The translations under genes were made by a program, and so were the position numbers. Under the pieces are notes generated by a model. The model was given only the letters and a program-made list of their open reading frames with translations, had not been told where the DNA came from and did not search any database. Shown here piece after piece: positions 1 to 9,301 of a stretch of 64,000 bases of DNA (the stretch's first letter is position 1; each line of letters starts with the position of its first letter). The stretch comes from Solitalea koreensis (GTDB taxonomy: Bacteria > Bacteroidota > Bacteroidia > Sphingobacteriales > Sphingobacteriaceae), in NCBI RefSeq assembly GCF_900182575.1, contig NZ_FXSZ01000001.1, positions 310,001 through 374,000 of the forward strand. The letters are read 5' to 3'.

Positions 1-498
1 AATTGTAGTAAGTGTATTTACCTTATCACCTGGATTTATGCGTTCTGGTGAGTATCCACAAAAGAAATCTTGGTTATATTTTAAACCGCTATATTTTTCC
101 AATACGGGAACGCAATCTTCCTCCGTACAACCCGGATAAACAGTAGATTCATAAATTACAACATCATCTTTTTTCAACACCTTTGCAATACTCTGGCTGG
201 CTTTTAGCAATGGAGCAAGATCAGGATTTTTAAAATTATCAATTGGTGTAGGAACGGTAACTATATAGACATTACCTACTCTGATCTGTTCCAAATCGTT
301 AGTAAATGATAAATGCTTAGAAGCTTTTAACTCGTCTGAATCAACCTCAAGTGTTTTATCATACCCATTTGACAAATCGAGCACTCGGGAAGGGTTAATA
401 TCAAAACCTATAGTTTTGTATTTTTTACCAAATTCAACTGCTAAGGGTAATCCTACGTAACCGAGTCCGACTATTATTATGATTGGTTTATTTTTCAC
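1..498 (-). CDS. Nucleotide-sugar dehydrogenase (UDP-N-acetylhexosamine/UDP-glucose dehydrogenase family), N-terminal part only
   Basis: This is the first 166 codons of a gene that runs off the left edge, so the C-terminal half is missing. The N-terminus carries the Rossmann NAD motif GLGYVGLPLA, then the conserved VPTPID segment, YESTVYPG and SPERINPG, which are typical of the TviB/WbpO/WecC branch that oxidises UDP-HexNAc or UDP-hexoses to uronic acids for surface polysaccharides. No in-frame ATG exists upstream, so GTG at 498 is the likely start. It lies 88 bp downstream of the wzc-like gene on the same strand and probably belongs to the same polysaccharide locus. Family is certain; the exact sugar is not. 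Confidence 0.85.
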   Translation of the reverse strand, partial: MKNKPIIIIVGLGYVGLPLAVEFGKKYKTIGFDINPSRVLDLSNGYDKTLEVDSDELKASKHLSFTNDLEQIRVGNVYIVTVPTPIDNFKNPDLAPLLKASQSIAKVLKKDDVVIYESTVYPGCTEEDCVPVLEKYSGLKYNQDFFCGYSPERINPGDKVNTLTTI

Positions 499-586
499 GT
501 TTGAATAATTTATGTTTACAAGGCAGAATTGTTCAAGATCACTAATATTGAGCGATAACGGTTCTAAGTTATAAAGGATTTTGATT

Positions 587-2959
587 TCAGGACGCCTTTA
601 GTTTTTTCAAGACCTGCTTTCGGGATTTAACCGGCTCATAATATCCTGTATTTGTGTATCCGTAACCATAACTTTGTTCAAAATCAACTCCATTGAATAC
701 AATACTCATGTTTTTAAACTTGCCTGCTTCATGAAAATCAGCAATCATCTTTAACTGAGGCAATTGTGTATGACCATATCTTACCACATAAATTGTCGCG
801 TCAACAAATTTCTCTATTAATAATGCATCTGCAACCAATCCAATTGGCGGTGAATCAATGATCACGTAATCGAATTTTTCGTTCAACTCTTGAAATAAAG
901 CTGACACCCTCTCTCCCATTAAAAGCTCAATTGGGTTTTCAGTGGTTTCACCTGAACTAATTAAATATAAGTTTTCATTATTACTCACCATTTTTATGAT
1001 ATTATCAAGAGTGGCCTCTCCTCTTAAATAATCGGTTATGCCGAAATTTCCTTTCACCCCAATTGCTTTTGATATGCCGGGTTTTCTCAGATCTAATTCC
1101 AAAATCACAGTTTTTTTACCTGAAATAGCCAAGCTGGAACCAAGATTTAAAGAAACAAAACTTTTGCCTTCTGCCGTAATACTTGATGTAACGAGAAGAA
1201 TTTTGTTTTTATTATTTACATCAATGTATTGAAGATTGGTTCTTAAAAACCGGAATTGCTCAGATAAAGCAGTACGACTACCTGCACTAACCACCAATGG
1301 AGAGCGGCTTGAACTCTTCCCAATAACGCCAACAATAGGAGCTTTGGTTGCATCTTCGATGGTTTCACGAGCCTTAATTTTATTATTAATTAGCTCTTTA
1401 ACCCAAATACTAAACACCGGAATCAGTAACCCGAGAAGAGAAGCCAAGACAAACGTTTTACCAGCACTTGGACGAACAGGATCAATTGTACTTTGCGCCG
1501 GATCAACCACCTGACTATCCAAAATCATAGCCGCATAGGCTAGCGCAGTTTCTTCCCTTTTTTGCAATAAATACGTATATAAATCTTGTTTTATGCTTTT
1601 TTGACGTTCAACATTAACCAGTTGACGCTCTTTCTTTGGAACGGTTCGAACGGTTGATTCAAATCGAGCGTTATTGCTTTGCAACGAATTTCGTGTTATT
1701 TGCAAGGCCTGTTTAGTTGCTTGAATGTTATCAACTATGCCTGCTTTGGCATTCTCAATTTGAGTAGTATAACCTTGAACCATTGGGTTATTTTCACTTG
1801 TTGTTTGCAATAACTTTGCTTTTTCTAGTTCAAGTTCATTAAGTTTTGTAATTCTGTTTTGAAGTACAGGATCATTTGCAGCAGCCGTTGAGGGAATGGA
1901 ACCTCCTCCATTACTTTTAGCAACCAGTTCACCAATTGAATTCAGCTGGCTTAATTGAATATTTACTTGATTTAATTGAGCGTCATTTTCTTTCATCATC
2001 TCAAGCAGCTGAGCTGATTGCGAACTGATATCAGTAATCTCCTTACTCGATTTATATTCTTCTACTTTTTCTTCAGCATTACTCAGTTCTCCCGTTACTA
2101 ATTTTAAGCGTTCTTCAATAAAATTTAAAGCCACTGCAGCTTCCTTATTTTTCTCATTAACCGCACTTTTATTGTACTCAACTATTAGAGCGTTTAAAAT
2201 ATCTTTCCCCTTTTCAGGCACAGCGTCTTCTAACTTCAAAGAAAACACGCTGGCATCTTTACCCGCAACCGTTACACTTAGGTTGTTATCCAAATAATTT
2301 TGCGCAACCCTTTCAACAGAAGCCATTTTTACTTTAATTTTTTGACCGGTTATGGGAGCTTCTGGATTATAAGAAACTGTATACACGCCTCTCTCATCGC
2401 TTATTTTATCACCAAACAAGTGTTCTGCTTTTGTATCAACCATACGATACCTTTTATCATCCAGCATTTCAACAATCAAGGGTTCTTCTTTTGTACCCAT
2501 CAACAACTTTTCAACATGCACGCGAATAGGAGAAACCTTGTATAATTCTTTATCTACCCATTGCCCTTTTAAAAAATTACCTGAATTGTGTGAGAAGTAG
2601 GTAACATTAATACCCAAAAGATCAACCACCCGATGCATTAAAAGCCTTGATTTAAAAACCTCCATTTCGTTAACAACCACTTTATCGTTATCAAAAACAT
2701 TGAGTTCATTCATAACGCTTTCTTTTGTCTTAGCATCCTTTTTACTTTGTTGTTTTACTAAAATACTAGCGGTAATTTGATAGATAGGTACATTCAATTT
2801 TAAATATATAAACCCTCCTATAAAGGCTATAACTAATGACAATAAAAAATAGGGCCATTTTCGTAAGCATTTTAAAAGGAATTGCATAATTCCCACTTCC
2901 GGTGGTACAGCTGTTTGAAAAGGAACGGCTTTTTGGGAAGTTGTTAACAACTTGTTCAT
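587..2959 (-). CDS. Polysaccharide co-polymerase with tyrosine autokinase domain (Wzc-like BY-kinase)
   Basis: The protein has 790 residues. The N-terminal Wzz domain begins with a membrane segment around residues 35-55 and is followed by a long periplasmic coiled-coil part (about 260-450, GNVR-like) and a second membrane segment near 500-520. The cytoplasmic BY-kinase shows a Walker A at about 592-601 (SSITAEGKSF), Walker A' at 618-627 (VILELDLRKP) and Walker B at 707-714 (YVIIDSPP). A tyrosine-rich tail at about 773-783 (YGYGYTNTGYY) is the usual autophosphorylation cluster. In this family the protein controls chain length and export of capsule or exopolysaccharide together with the Wza channel, whose gene lies 18 bp upstream in the same operon. 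Confidence 0.95.
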   Translation of the reverse strand: MNKLLTTSQKAVPFQTAVPPEVGIMQFLLKCLRKWPYFLLSLVIAFIGGFIYLKLNVPIYQITASILVKQQSKKDAKTKESVMNELNVFDNDKVVVNEMEVFKSRLLMHRVVDLLGINVTYFSHNSGNFLKGQWVDKELYKVSPIRVHVEKLLMGTKEEPLIVEMLDDKRYRMVDTKAEHLFGDKISDERGVYTVSYNPEAPITGQKIKVKMASVERVAQNYLDNNLSVTVAGKDASVFSLKLEDAVPEKGKDILNALIVEYNKSAVNEKNKEAAVALNFIEERLKLVTGELSNAEEKVEEYKSSKEITDISSQSAQLLEMMKENDAQLNQVNIQLSQLNSIGELVAKSNGGGSIPSTAAANDPVLQNRITKLNELELEKAKLLQTTSENNPMVQGYTTQIENAKAGIVDNIQATKQALQITRNSLQSNNARFESTVRTVPKKERQLVNVERQKSIKQDLYTYLLQKREETALAYAAMILDSQVVDPAQSTIDPVRPSAGKTFVLASLLGLLIPVFSIWVKELINNKIKARETIEDATKAPIVGVIGKSSSRSPLVVSAGSRTALSEQFRFLRTNLQYIDVNNKNKILLVTSSITAEGKSFVSLNLGSSLAISGKKTVILELDLRKPGISKAIGVKGNFGITDYLRGEATLDNIIKMVSNNENLYLISSGETTENPIELLMGERVSALFQELNEKFDYVIIDSPPIGLVADALLIEKFVDATIYVVRYGHTQLPQLKMIADFHEAGKFKNMSIVFNGVDFEQSYGYGYTNTGYYEPVKSRKQVLKKLKAS

Positions 2960-2977
2960 AACGAGAGCACTAATTGT

Positions 2978-3760
2978 TTAATTTTTATTTAAAGCTACTA
3001 TAGCTGCTACGTTCAAAAATCCAATTAAAACAGCTAGTATTTGATAAGGCTTATTACTCTCACTTGAGGTATATTTACGCTGATTAGGTTCAACATATAT
3101 TACATCACCTTTATGCAAATAATAATAAGGTGTAGCAAATACATCAGAAGAATTCATATTGATTCTGGCAAATTGCCGACTGCCATTCTCTTCACGAATC
3201 AGCAACACATTTTCTCTAACTCCGTAAATGGTAATATCGCCGGCCAGACCCAGAGCTTCTGCTAATGTTACACTTTCTGAAGTTATTGGATATACCCCCG
3301 GTCGGGCAACTTCTCCCAAAACGGATACCTTAAAATTAAGAAAACGAACGCTAACAGAAGGCTCTTTTAGATAATTAGTTAGCTTAGCTTTAATAGTGTT
3401 TGAGGCCGCATCAGAAGTAAGACCGCCAAGTTTCATTAGCCCAATTACCGGCATATCGACAAATCCATTTTTGTCTACCAAATAACCATCAATTTGGCGC
3501 TGATCCAAAGTATTAGTAGATGAATTAGTGGCTTTAGTATTAAAAAGAACCGTAGCTTCAGGATTTAAACTGGAGATAGAGATAGCTAAAATATCGTCTG
3601 ATTGTATTACGGGTTGGTAACTATTGATAACTTTTTGTGCTTGCTTGGTATATCCAGCATCCTGAAAATAAGGTATATTTTTATTACTCGTGCATGACGT
3701 TAAAATGGAAATCCAACCAAATACTAACAATCCATTAAATAATAAGCGATTATTTTTCAT
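2978..3760 (-). CDS. Polysaccharide export outer-membrane lipoprotein (Wza-like)
   Basis: The protein has 260 residues with a lipoprotein signal peptide ending in the lipobox LTSC (Cys23). A Poly_export domain (about 45-135, containing DGYLVDKNGFVDMPVIG) is followed by an SLBB repeat starting near 145 (VSVLGEVARPGVYP). A hydrophobic segment at about 238-257 near the C-terminus matches the Bacteroidota variant of this family. It is expected to form the outer-membrane channel for polysaccharide export and to partner the Wzc-like kinase encoded 18 bp downstream. The upstream 400 bp hold no other gene, so this is the first gene of the transcription unit inside the window. Confidence 0.93.
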   Translation of the reverse strand: MKNNRLLFNGLLVFGWISILTSCTSNKNIPYFQDAGYTKQAQKVINSYQPVIQSDDILAISISSLNPEATVLFNTKATNSSTNTLDQRQIDGYLVDKNGFVDMPVIGLMKLGGLTSDAASNTIKAKLTNYLKEPSVSVRFLNFKVSVLGEVARPGVYPITSESVTLAEALGLAGDITIYGVRENVLLIREENGSRQFARINMNSSDVFATPYYYLHKGDVIYVEPNQRKYTSSESNKPYQILAVLIGFLNVAAIVALNKN

Positions 3761-4177
3761 AGAAAATTGCTTTATCTGTCATATTTTAACAATAACATCT
3801 CTAACAATCAATTTATATACCAAATTAACAGTCAGTCAATTACCATTATGTAACCTTCAAAAAGCATGCTTAATTGAACAATTCTCTACAAGAAAAAAAA
3901 TATAACCCTCAGAATTCAGATTCACAACTTAAACCAAGCAATTAAACAAAGCTTAATAAGCTGATTAACAAATACTTATAAAGTAAAACGTTAATATCTT
4001 ATTATCATAATTATTTTAGGCGGGGATATATATGAGAACTTAAAATATGGATCTACAAAAAAATAATCTTGGTTATTGACCTCTTTTCAAGTCAACTTAA
4101 GAATATTATTGAATTGGCTATGATTTTAACAATCCCAGCATCTAGATAGATAAGAAATAGGGCTAAGTAAAATGAAA
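3761..4177. other. Long AT-rich gene-free leader upstream of the polysaccharide operon
   Basis: About 417 bp separate the wza-like start codon from the tRNA terminator. I see no convincing reading frame and no good match to TTTG-N19-TAnnTTTG on the minus strand. It presumably holds the operon promoter and a long 5' leader, but nothing specific can be pointed to. Confidence 0.5.
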
Positions 4178-4199
4178 AAGGCCAACAAACGTTGGCCTT
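4178..4199 (-). terminator. Rho-independent terminator of the tRNA-fMet pair
   Basis: A perfect 9-bp stem (AAGGCCAAC / GTTGGCCTT) with a 4-nt loop is followed on the minus strand by a short T-tract (positions 4178-4174). It lies 8 bp past the 3' end of the distal tRNA and so closes the tRNA transcription unit. Confidence 0.85.
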
Positions 4200-4206
4200 A
4201 CTTGGG

Positions 4207-4279
<73 letters not shown>

Positions 4280-4383
4280 CTATTTTGTAGTGATAGTATA
4301 CTTAAGGTTCATGACTCCAATTCCAAACGGAATGCATACTTTTATCTAAATCTGACCCGATTGAGCATCGGCCTTAACTTGGG

Positions 4384-4456
<73 letters not shown>

Positions 4457-4517
4457 CTATTTTTACTCCTCTAGAAACGCAACCACGAACATAAACCCGC
4501 TATTCCTTTTGGGACTG

Positions 4518-4548
4518 CAAAGATAGAAATGATAATTTAATCGTCAAA
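4518..4548 (-). promoter_or_regulatory. Consensus Bacteroidota promoter of the tRNA-fMet pair
   Basis: On the minus strand TTTG (4548-4545) is followed after exactly 19 nt by TATCTTTG (4525-4518), a full match to the Bacteroidota sigma-A consensus TTTG-N19-TAnnTTTG. Transcription would start near 4512, about 55 nt before the first tRNA. Confidence 0.85.
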
Positions 4549-4573
4549 ATTATTTTTAAAAATTTCTAAACCT

Positions 4574-4581
4574 TATCTTTG
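4574..4581 (+). promoter_or_regulatory. Probable -7 element of the era promoter
   Basis: TATCTTTG matches the Bacteroidota -7 consensus TAnnTTTG. No TTTG is found 19 nt upstream, where only an AT-rich stretch lies, so this half-site alone supports the call. It would give a leader of roughly 145 nt before era. Confidence 0.45.
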
Positions 4582-4734
4582 CACCTCAAAATCAGCAAGT
4601 GATTACTTTTCAAGGGCTCCCAATCATTCAAATTGCAACCCATTAACAATCAAGCTGATTTCATAAAAACATTAAGTTGAAGATTCTTTTCCACAGAATT
4701 TGAAACTTATTACTCAAAACTTAGAACTCATTTA

Positions 4735-5613
4735 ATGGAGCATAGAGCAGGATTTGTAAGCATTGTTGGTAAACCTAACGCAGGTAAATCAACCTTGATG
4801 AATATATTGGTTGGTGAACGCATGTCGATTATTACCCACAAAGCGCAAACGACAAGACATCGCATCATTGGGATAATAAATGATGAGCAAACGCAGATTA
4901 TTTTTTCTGACACTCCTGGTATTATCAAACCCAAATACGGTTTGCAGAAATCAATGATGTCGGCTGTAAATGAGTCTTTTTTAGATGCAGATGTATTATT
5001 AGTAGTTACTGACATCAACGAAAAGCATGATGAGGCCGATGTTATTGAAAAGGTAAAAAAATATACTGGCCCGGTTGCCCTACTTGTCAATAAAATTGAT
5101 CAATCAAATCAAGAAGCAGTAACTGAACGCGTGACAAACTGGCAAAAGGAACTGAATCCAACAGTTATTATTCCTATGTCAGCGTTAAAAGATTTTAATG
5201 TTGATGCTGTATTAGCTTTTATTCGTCAACACATTCCGGTACACCCACCTTATTATGACAAGGAAGATTTAACCGATCGTTCAGAGCGCTTTTTTGTTTC
5301 GGAATTGATTCGTGAAAAAATATTCCAATGTTGCCAAAAAGAAGTTCCGTATAGCTCAGAAGTAGTCGTTATCTCTTTTAAAGACGAACCTGAAATTGTA
5401 CGTATCAGTGCCGAAATAATTGTAGAACGCGATACACAAAAAGGAATTATCATTGGCAAAGGAGGTTTGATGCTTAAAAAAATCGCATCTGCAGCTCGCT
5501 ATGACATTGAAGCCTTTTTGCAAAAGAAAGTTTTTCTGGAAGTTTTTGTAAAGGTTCTTGACGACTGGCGCAATAAAGACAATTACCTTAAACGTTTCGG
5601 ATACGATAGCTAG
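4735..5613 (+). CDS. era: GTPase Era
   Basis: The protein has 292 residues, normal for Era. The G1 motif GKPNAGKS is at 12-19, G3 DTPG at 59-62 and G4 NKID at 119-122. The C-terminal KH RNA-binding domain contains IIGKGGLMLKKI near residue 240. Era binds the 3' end of 16S rRNA and acts in small-subunit maturation. It is encoded next to the related GTPase Der, 156 bp apart, an arrangement common in Bacteroidota. The start at 4735 places the G1 motif at the usual distance from the N-terminus. Confidence 0.97.
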   Translation: MEHRAGFVSIVGKPNAGKSTLMNILVGERMSIITHKAQTTRHRIIGIINDEQTQIIFSDTPGIIKPKYGLQKSMMSAVNESFLDADVLLVVTDINEKHDEADVIEKVKKYTGPVALLVNKIDQSNQEAVTERVTNWQKELNPTVIIPMSALKDFNVDAVLAFIRQHIPVHPPYYDKEDLTDRSERFFVSELIREKIFQCCQKEVPYSSEVVVISFKDEPEIVRISAEIIVERDTQKGIIIGKGGLMLKKIASAARYDIEAFLQKKVFLEVFVKVLDDWRNKDNYLKRFGYDS

Positions 5614-5769
5614 AGAAAAGAAATAATTGAATGAAAGAATGATGGAATAATATTCTAAGTCATTAATAATTCAATCAATAATAAAAAACAAGTAAACGAA
5701 TGAAGGAGAGAAGGATAAAAAGGTATCAATCACACCATCATTCAGTAATTCAATCATTAAAAGACAAAC
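5614..5769. repeat. GAATG/CATTC-rich spacer between era and der
   Basis: This 156-bp gap has no reading frame. It is rich in short motifs such as GAATGATGGAAT, GAATGAAGGAGAG and ATCATTCAGTAATTC, which recur in other spacers of this window (about 19335-19395, 28075-28130, 29945-29965). No terminator or promoter is evident. Confidence 0.5.
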
Positions 5770-7074
5770 ATGAGTAATATAGTAGCAATAGTGGGCAGAC
5801 CGAACGTGGGTAAATCCACCTTATTTAATCGTTTAACAGAAACCCGTCAAGCCATCGTCGATGACATGAGTGGCGTTACTCGCGATCGCCATTACGGCAA
5901 AGCTGAATGGATCGGACGAGAATTTACTGTTATCGATACCGGTGGTTATGTGGCGCATTCAGAAGATGTTTTCGAAACTGCTATTCGTGAGCAAGTAATA
6001 ATTGCCATTGAAGAGGCTACCGTTATTTTATTCATGGTTGATGTTACCACAGGTGTTACTGATCTTGAAGACGATGTGGCGAACATTCTTCGCCGCTCAA
6101 AAAAACCTGTTTTTGTTGTAGCCAATAAAGTTGACAGCAATAAACTGAACTACGAATCAAGTACCTTTTATAGTTTGGGCTTGGGAGACATTTATGATAT
6201 CTCAGCCATGACAGGTAGCGGAACGGGAGATTTGTTAGATGCAGTGGTTGATAAATTCAATCCCGATATTGAAGACGAGTCAAGCAAACTTCCTAAATTT
6301 ACAATCGTTGGTCGCCCAAATGTTGGAAAATCGTCTATTATCAACGCATTTTTAGGTAACGATCGTAACATTGTAACTCCAATTGCAGGCACAACACGCG
6401 ATTCAATCCATATTCATTATAAGCAATTTGGACATGAATTCATGCTGATTGACACTGCCGGCTTACGCAAGAAAACCAAGGTAAAGGAAAACATAGAATT
6501 TTACTCGGTAATGCGTACAATTAAAGCCATTGAAGAAGCTGATGTATGTATTTTGATGTTGGATGCCACGCAAGGTATAGAATCGCAGGATATTAATATT
6601 TTCCATCTGGCAGAAAGAAACCGCAAAGGCATTGTTATTTTAGTAAACAAATGGGATTTGATCGAAAAGGATCATACTACTACTAAAAAGTTTGAAGCAG
6701 CTATTAGAGAAAAAACTGCGCCATACACCGATGTTCCTATTATTTTCACTTCCGTACCTGACAAACAACGTATTTTCAAAGCGATAGAAGTAGCGCAGGA
6801 AGTTTATAACAATCGTTCCAAAAAAATCCCTACATCTAAATTAAACGATGTAATGCTTGATGTAATTGCGCATTATCCGCCACCATCAATCAAAGGAAAA
6901 CACATTAAGATTAAATATGTAACGCAATTCCCGGGAGCTGCTCCTTCATTTGCGTTCTTCTGTAATTTGCCGCAATATATTAAGGAACCATACAGACGCT
7001 ATATTGAGAATCAAATGCGTGAACACTTTGATTTTTCAGGCGTTCCGATTGCCATCCATTTCAGACAAAAATAA
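5770..7074 (+). CDS. der: Ribosome-associated GTPase Der (EngA)
   Basis: The protein has 434 residues and two tandem GTPase domains, which defines Der. Domain 1 has GRPNVGKS at 9-16, DTGG at 56-59 and NKVD at 119-122. Domain 2 has GRPNVGKS at 181-188, DTAG at 228-231 and NKWD at 293-296. A KH-like C-terminal domain follows (about 350-434). The family is essential for 50S subunit assembly. It lies downstream of era on the same strand. Confidence 0.97.
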   Translation: MSNIVAIVGRPNVGKSTLFNRLTETRQAIVDDMSGVTRDRHYGKAEWIGREFTVIDTGGYVAHSEDVFETAIREQVIIAIEEATVILFMVDVTTGVTDLEDDVANILRRSKKPVFVVANKVDSNKLNYESSTFYSLGLGDIYDISAMTGSGTGDLLDAVVDKFNPDIEDESSKLPKFTIVGRPNVGKSSIINAFLGNDRNIVTPIAGTTRDSIHIHYKQFGHEFMLIDTAGLRKKTKVKENIEFYSVMRTIKAIEEADVCILMLDATQGIESQDINIFHLAERNRKGIVILVNKWDLIEKDHTTTKKFEAAIREKTAPYTDVPIIFTSVPDKQRIFKAIEVAQEVYNNRSKKIPTSKLNDVMLDVIAHYPPPSIKGKHIKIKYVTQFPGAAPSFAFFCNLPQYIKEPYRRYIENQMREHFDFSGVPIAIHFRQK

Positions 7075-7185
7075 ATTTATAGAATATCAAGTTTGATCCG
7101 AAAAGAGGCTGATTACTCAGCTTCTTTTTTCATTTTCAGACAAATACAAATCGAAGCACTGAACTATCAATTATTTAAAAAACAG

Positions 7186-7216
7186 TTTGTTATATATTTT
7201 TTAACCCATACCTTTG
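7186..7216 (+). promoter_or_regulatory. Consensus promoter of the small lipoprotein gene
   Basis: TTTG (7186-7189), 19 nt, then TACCTTTG (7209-7216) is an exact match to the Bacteroidota consensus. The expected transcript start near 7222 lies about 20 nt before the ATG at 7243. This shows that the longer in-frame start at 7093 is not used. Confidence 0.85.
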
Positions 7217-7242
7217 CAGCCGATTTAAAATCTAAGAACAAA

Positions 7243-7434
7243 ATGAAAAAAGTATTTGCTTTAATTTTAACTGCCGGAATTTTCGTAGTTGTTGCGTGTG
7301 GTGAAGGTAAAAAAACTGATAATTCAGCTGATTCAGCAGATCTAGCCCAACGTGCTGATGCTTTAGCTAAATCTCTTTCCACTGATTCTTCAGCTATTAC
7401 CGTAGATTCAGTTGCTGCTGATACAACTAAATAA
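7243..7434 (+). CDS. Small lipoprotein of unknown function
   Basis: The protein has 63 residues. A signal peptide ends with VVAC (lipid-attached Cys19), and the mature part is about 44 residues, rich in Ser, Ala, Asp and Thr, low in complexity and probably unstructured. I do not recognise a domain. A perfect promoter lies just upstream and a strong terminator just downstream, so it is a monocistronic unit. Such short acidic lipoproteins are common in Bacteroidota. Confidence 0.75.
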   Translation: MKKVFALILTAGIFVVVACGEGKKTDNSADSADLAQRADALAKSLSTDSSAITVDSVAADTTK

Positions 7435-7441
7435 TAATTTC

Positions 7442-7496
7442 AATACTACATAAAGAAGCCCTTCAAATTTATCGAAGGGCTTCTTTATGTAGTATT
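7442..7496. terminator. Bidirectional terminator between the small lipoprotein gene and ctpA
   Basis: A perfect 23-bp inverted repeat (7442-7464 and 7474-7496) with a 9-nt loop separates two convergent genes. Both strands carry a GAAGGGCTTCTTT-type arm ending in a T-rich run. The right arm reaches the stop codon of the minus-strand protease gene. Confidence 0.9.
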
Positions 7497-9151
7497 CAGT
7501 GTTTAACTTTCGCCATATTATTTAAAGATTCTTGCTCTAGCTGCCCCGTAGAAATAATATTCACTGATTCTGCAATCATTTTATCCTCTGCATTAATAAC
7601 CTTATAAAAACCCTCTTCCCCCCAAAACCATCGCGCAACCATCGCTTTTAATTGGGTATTTATGGGATTGGCGGCACTTTTAACTCCCACAAGATTATAC
7701 TTTAATCCTTTTGAAGATGCCATTTTTAAAATTTCGTTAAGCTTCTTTTCGTTGAGAGAAAAGCCAGTAAGAAAATCATTCAAAGATTTATATGTTTTTA
7801 GTGAAGCGTCGTTTTTACATATAAACTCATATCCATATTTGGTCAAAATTCCATTTTCTGTAATCGTAGTAAATAGAGCATTACGCGATGTATCCAGAGC
7901 AATGAAATAATCAGGCATAATACCTCCTCCTCCATAAACTATTTTTCCATTTGCTGTATGATATTGAATCAAGTCATTAAAGGCCATTTTATTACTATCG
8001 GCATGAAAAAGTTCGCCATGTTTTAACCGATACCCAACTTCATTTTTATAGGCTTCAATACCTTTATCGTAAGGCTTTTGAATGCTTCTTCCTAAGGGAG
8101 TATAATAACGGGCTATAGTTAGCCGCAGGCCAGAACCATCAGGAAATTTAATCTGATCTTGCACCAAGCCTTTACCAAAAGAGCGCCGACCTACAATTAT
8201 AGCACGTTCTGTATCTTGCAACGCCCCGGCAAGAATTTCGCTGGCAGAAGCTGTATTTTCATCTATCAGTACCACCAAAGGTCCCTTCTCAAATACCCCT
8301 CCACCTGTAGCATAATAATCCTCTCGTGGTTGCTTTCTTCCTTGAGTATATACAATCAATTGTTTATTTGGCAGAAATTCATCTGCCAAAGCCGTTGCTG
8401 CTCTCAAATACCCTCCTCCATTGCCTCGTAAATCCAATACCAAACTTTTAAGACCTTTATTTTTTAAATCGGCCATCGCTTTCAAAAACTCCTCATGAGT
8501 AGTTGCTCCAAATTGTGATATTTTAATATATCCAGTCTCAGTGTTCAGCATATAGTGCACCTCTACACTATTAATTGGAACTTGCCCACGTGTAACATGG
8601 AAATCCATAACACCTTTCACTCCCGGCCTAACTACGCTCAAAACAACATCGGTCCCTTTCGGTCCATGGAGTTTGTTTATTATATCACTATTCTTTACAC
8701 CAATTATACTTTCCCCCTCAATAGCTACAATTTTATCTCCTGCTAACAATCCTTCCTTTTCACATGGGCCATCCTGAATAACTGAAACTACCAACAAAGA
8801 ATCGTTAATTACATGAAATTCAATCCCAATTCCTTCAAAGTTACCTTCAAGCGACTCATTAATGGTCCTATAAGTATTTGCATCTACAAATTGTGAATGA
8901 GGATCAAGTTGAGACATTACAGATTGTACCGCCTTATTTTCTATTTCATCAATATTCACTGAGTCGACATAACGTTCATCAATAACCTGTAACACCTTAT
9001 CGAGCTTGCTTGATGAAGGAAAAGAAAACAGGAAACCTGATCGAGATGAATGATCATTATTGTTACTCACCCATATTCCCACTAACATTCCTGCTCCCAT
9101 GATTGCACCTGCCAATGCAGAAAGCAGTAGATTTTTTCTTGTTTGATTCAT
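7496..9151 (-). CDS. C-terminal processing peptidase, S41 family (CtpA-like)
   Basis: The protein has 551 residues. An N-terminal membrane anchor (about 8-28) is followed by a PDZ domain (about 105-185) and the S41 protease core. The catalytic serine is most likely Ser302 in TASASEIL and the catalytic lysine Lys327 in RRSFGKGLVQ, at the 25-residue spacing known for the family. LDLRGNGGG (about 240-248) is the conserved strand of the active-site domain. The C-terminal part (390-551) is an extension seen in Bacteroidota members. It would act in the periplasm on protein C-termini. Confidence 0.93.
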   Translation of the reverse strand: MNQTRKNLLLSALAGAIMGAGMLVGIWVSNNNDHSSRSGFLFSFPSSSKLDKVLQVIDERYVDSVNIDEIENKAVQSVMSQLDPHSQFVDANTYRTINESLEGNFEGIGIEFHVINDSLLVVSVIQDGPCEKEGLLAGDKIVAIEGESIIGVKNSDIINKLHGPKGTDVVLSVVRPGVKGVMDFHVTRGQVPINSVEVHYMLNTETGYIKISQFGATTHEEFLKAMADLKNKGLKSLVLDLRGNGGGYLRAATALADEFLPNKQLIVYTQGRKQPREDYYATGGGVFEKGPLVVLIDENTASASEILAGALQDTERAIIVGRRSFGKGLVQDQIKFPDGSGLRLTIARYYTPLGRSIQKPYDKGIEAYKNEVGYRLKHGELFHADSNKMAFNDLIQYHTANGKIVYGGGGIMPDYFIALDTSRNALFTTITENGILTKYGYEFICKNDASLKTYKSLNDFLTGFSLNEKKLNEILKMASSKGLKYNLVGVKSAANPINTQLKAMVARWFWGEEGFYKVINAEDKMIAESVNIISTGQLEQESLNNMAKVKH

Positions 9152-9301
9152 TATTAACTGTCCTAATATAAACTAATACAAATTATATTCCTCAATTGTT
9201 CATCATGTTATAACACTTAAACAATTAATCTTTTTGTTATGATATTATAGCTGCATTGTTGAACTTTGGAGTTTTATTAATGAATAAAAAACTCAAATGA
9301 G

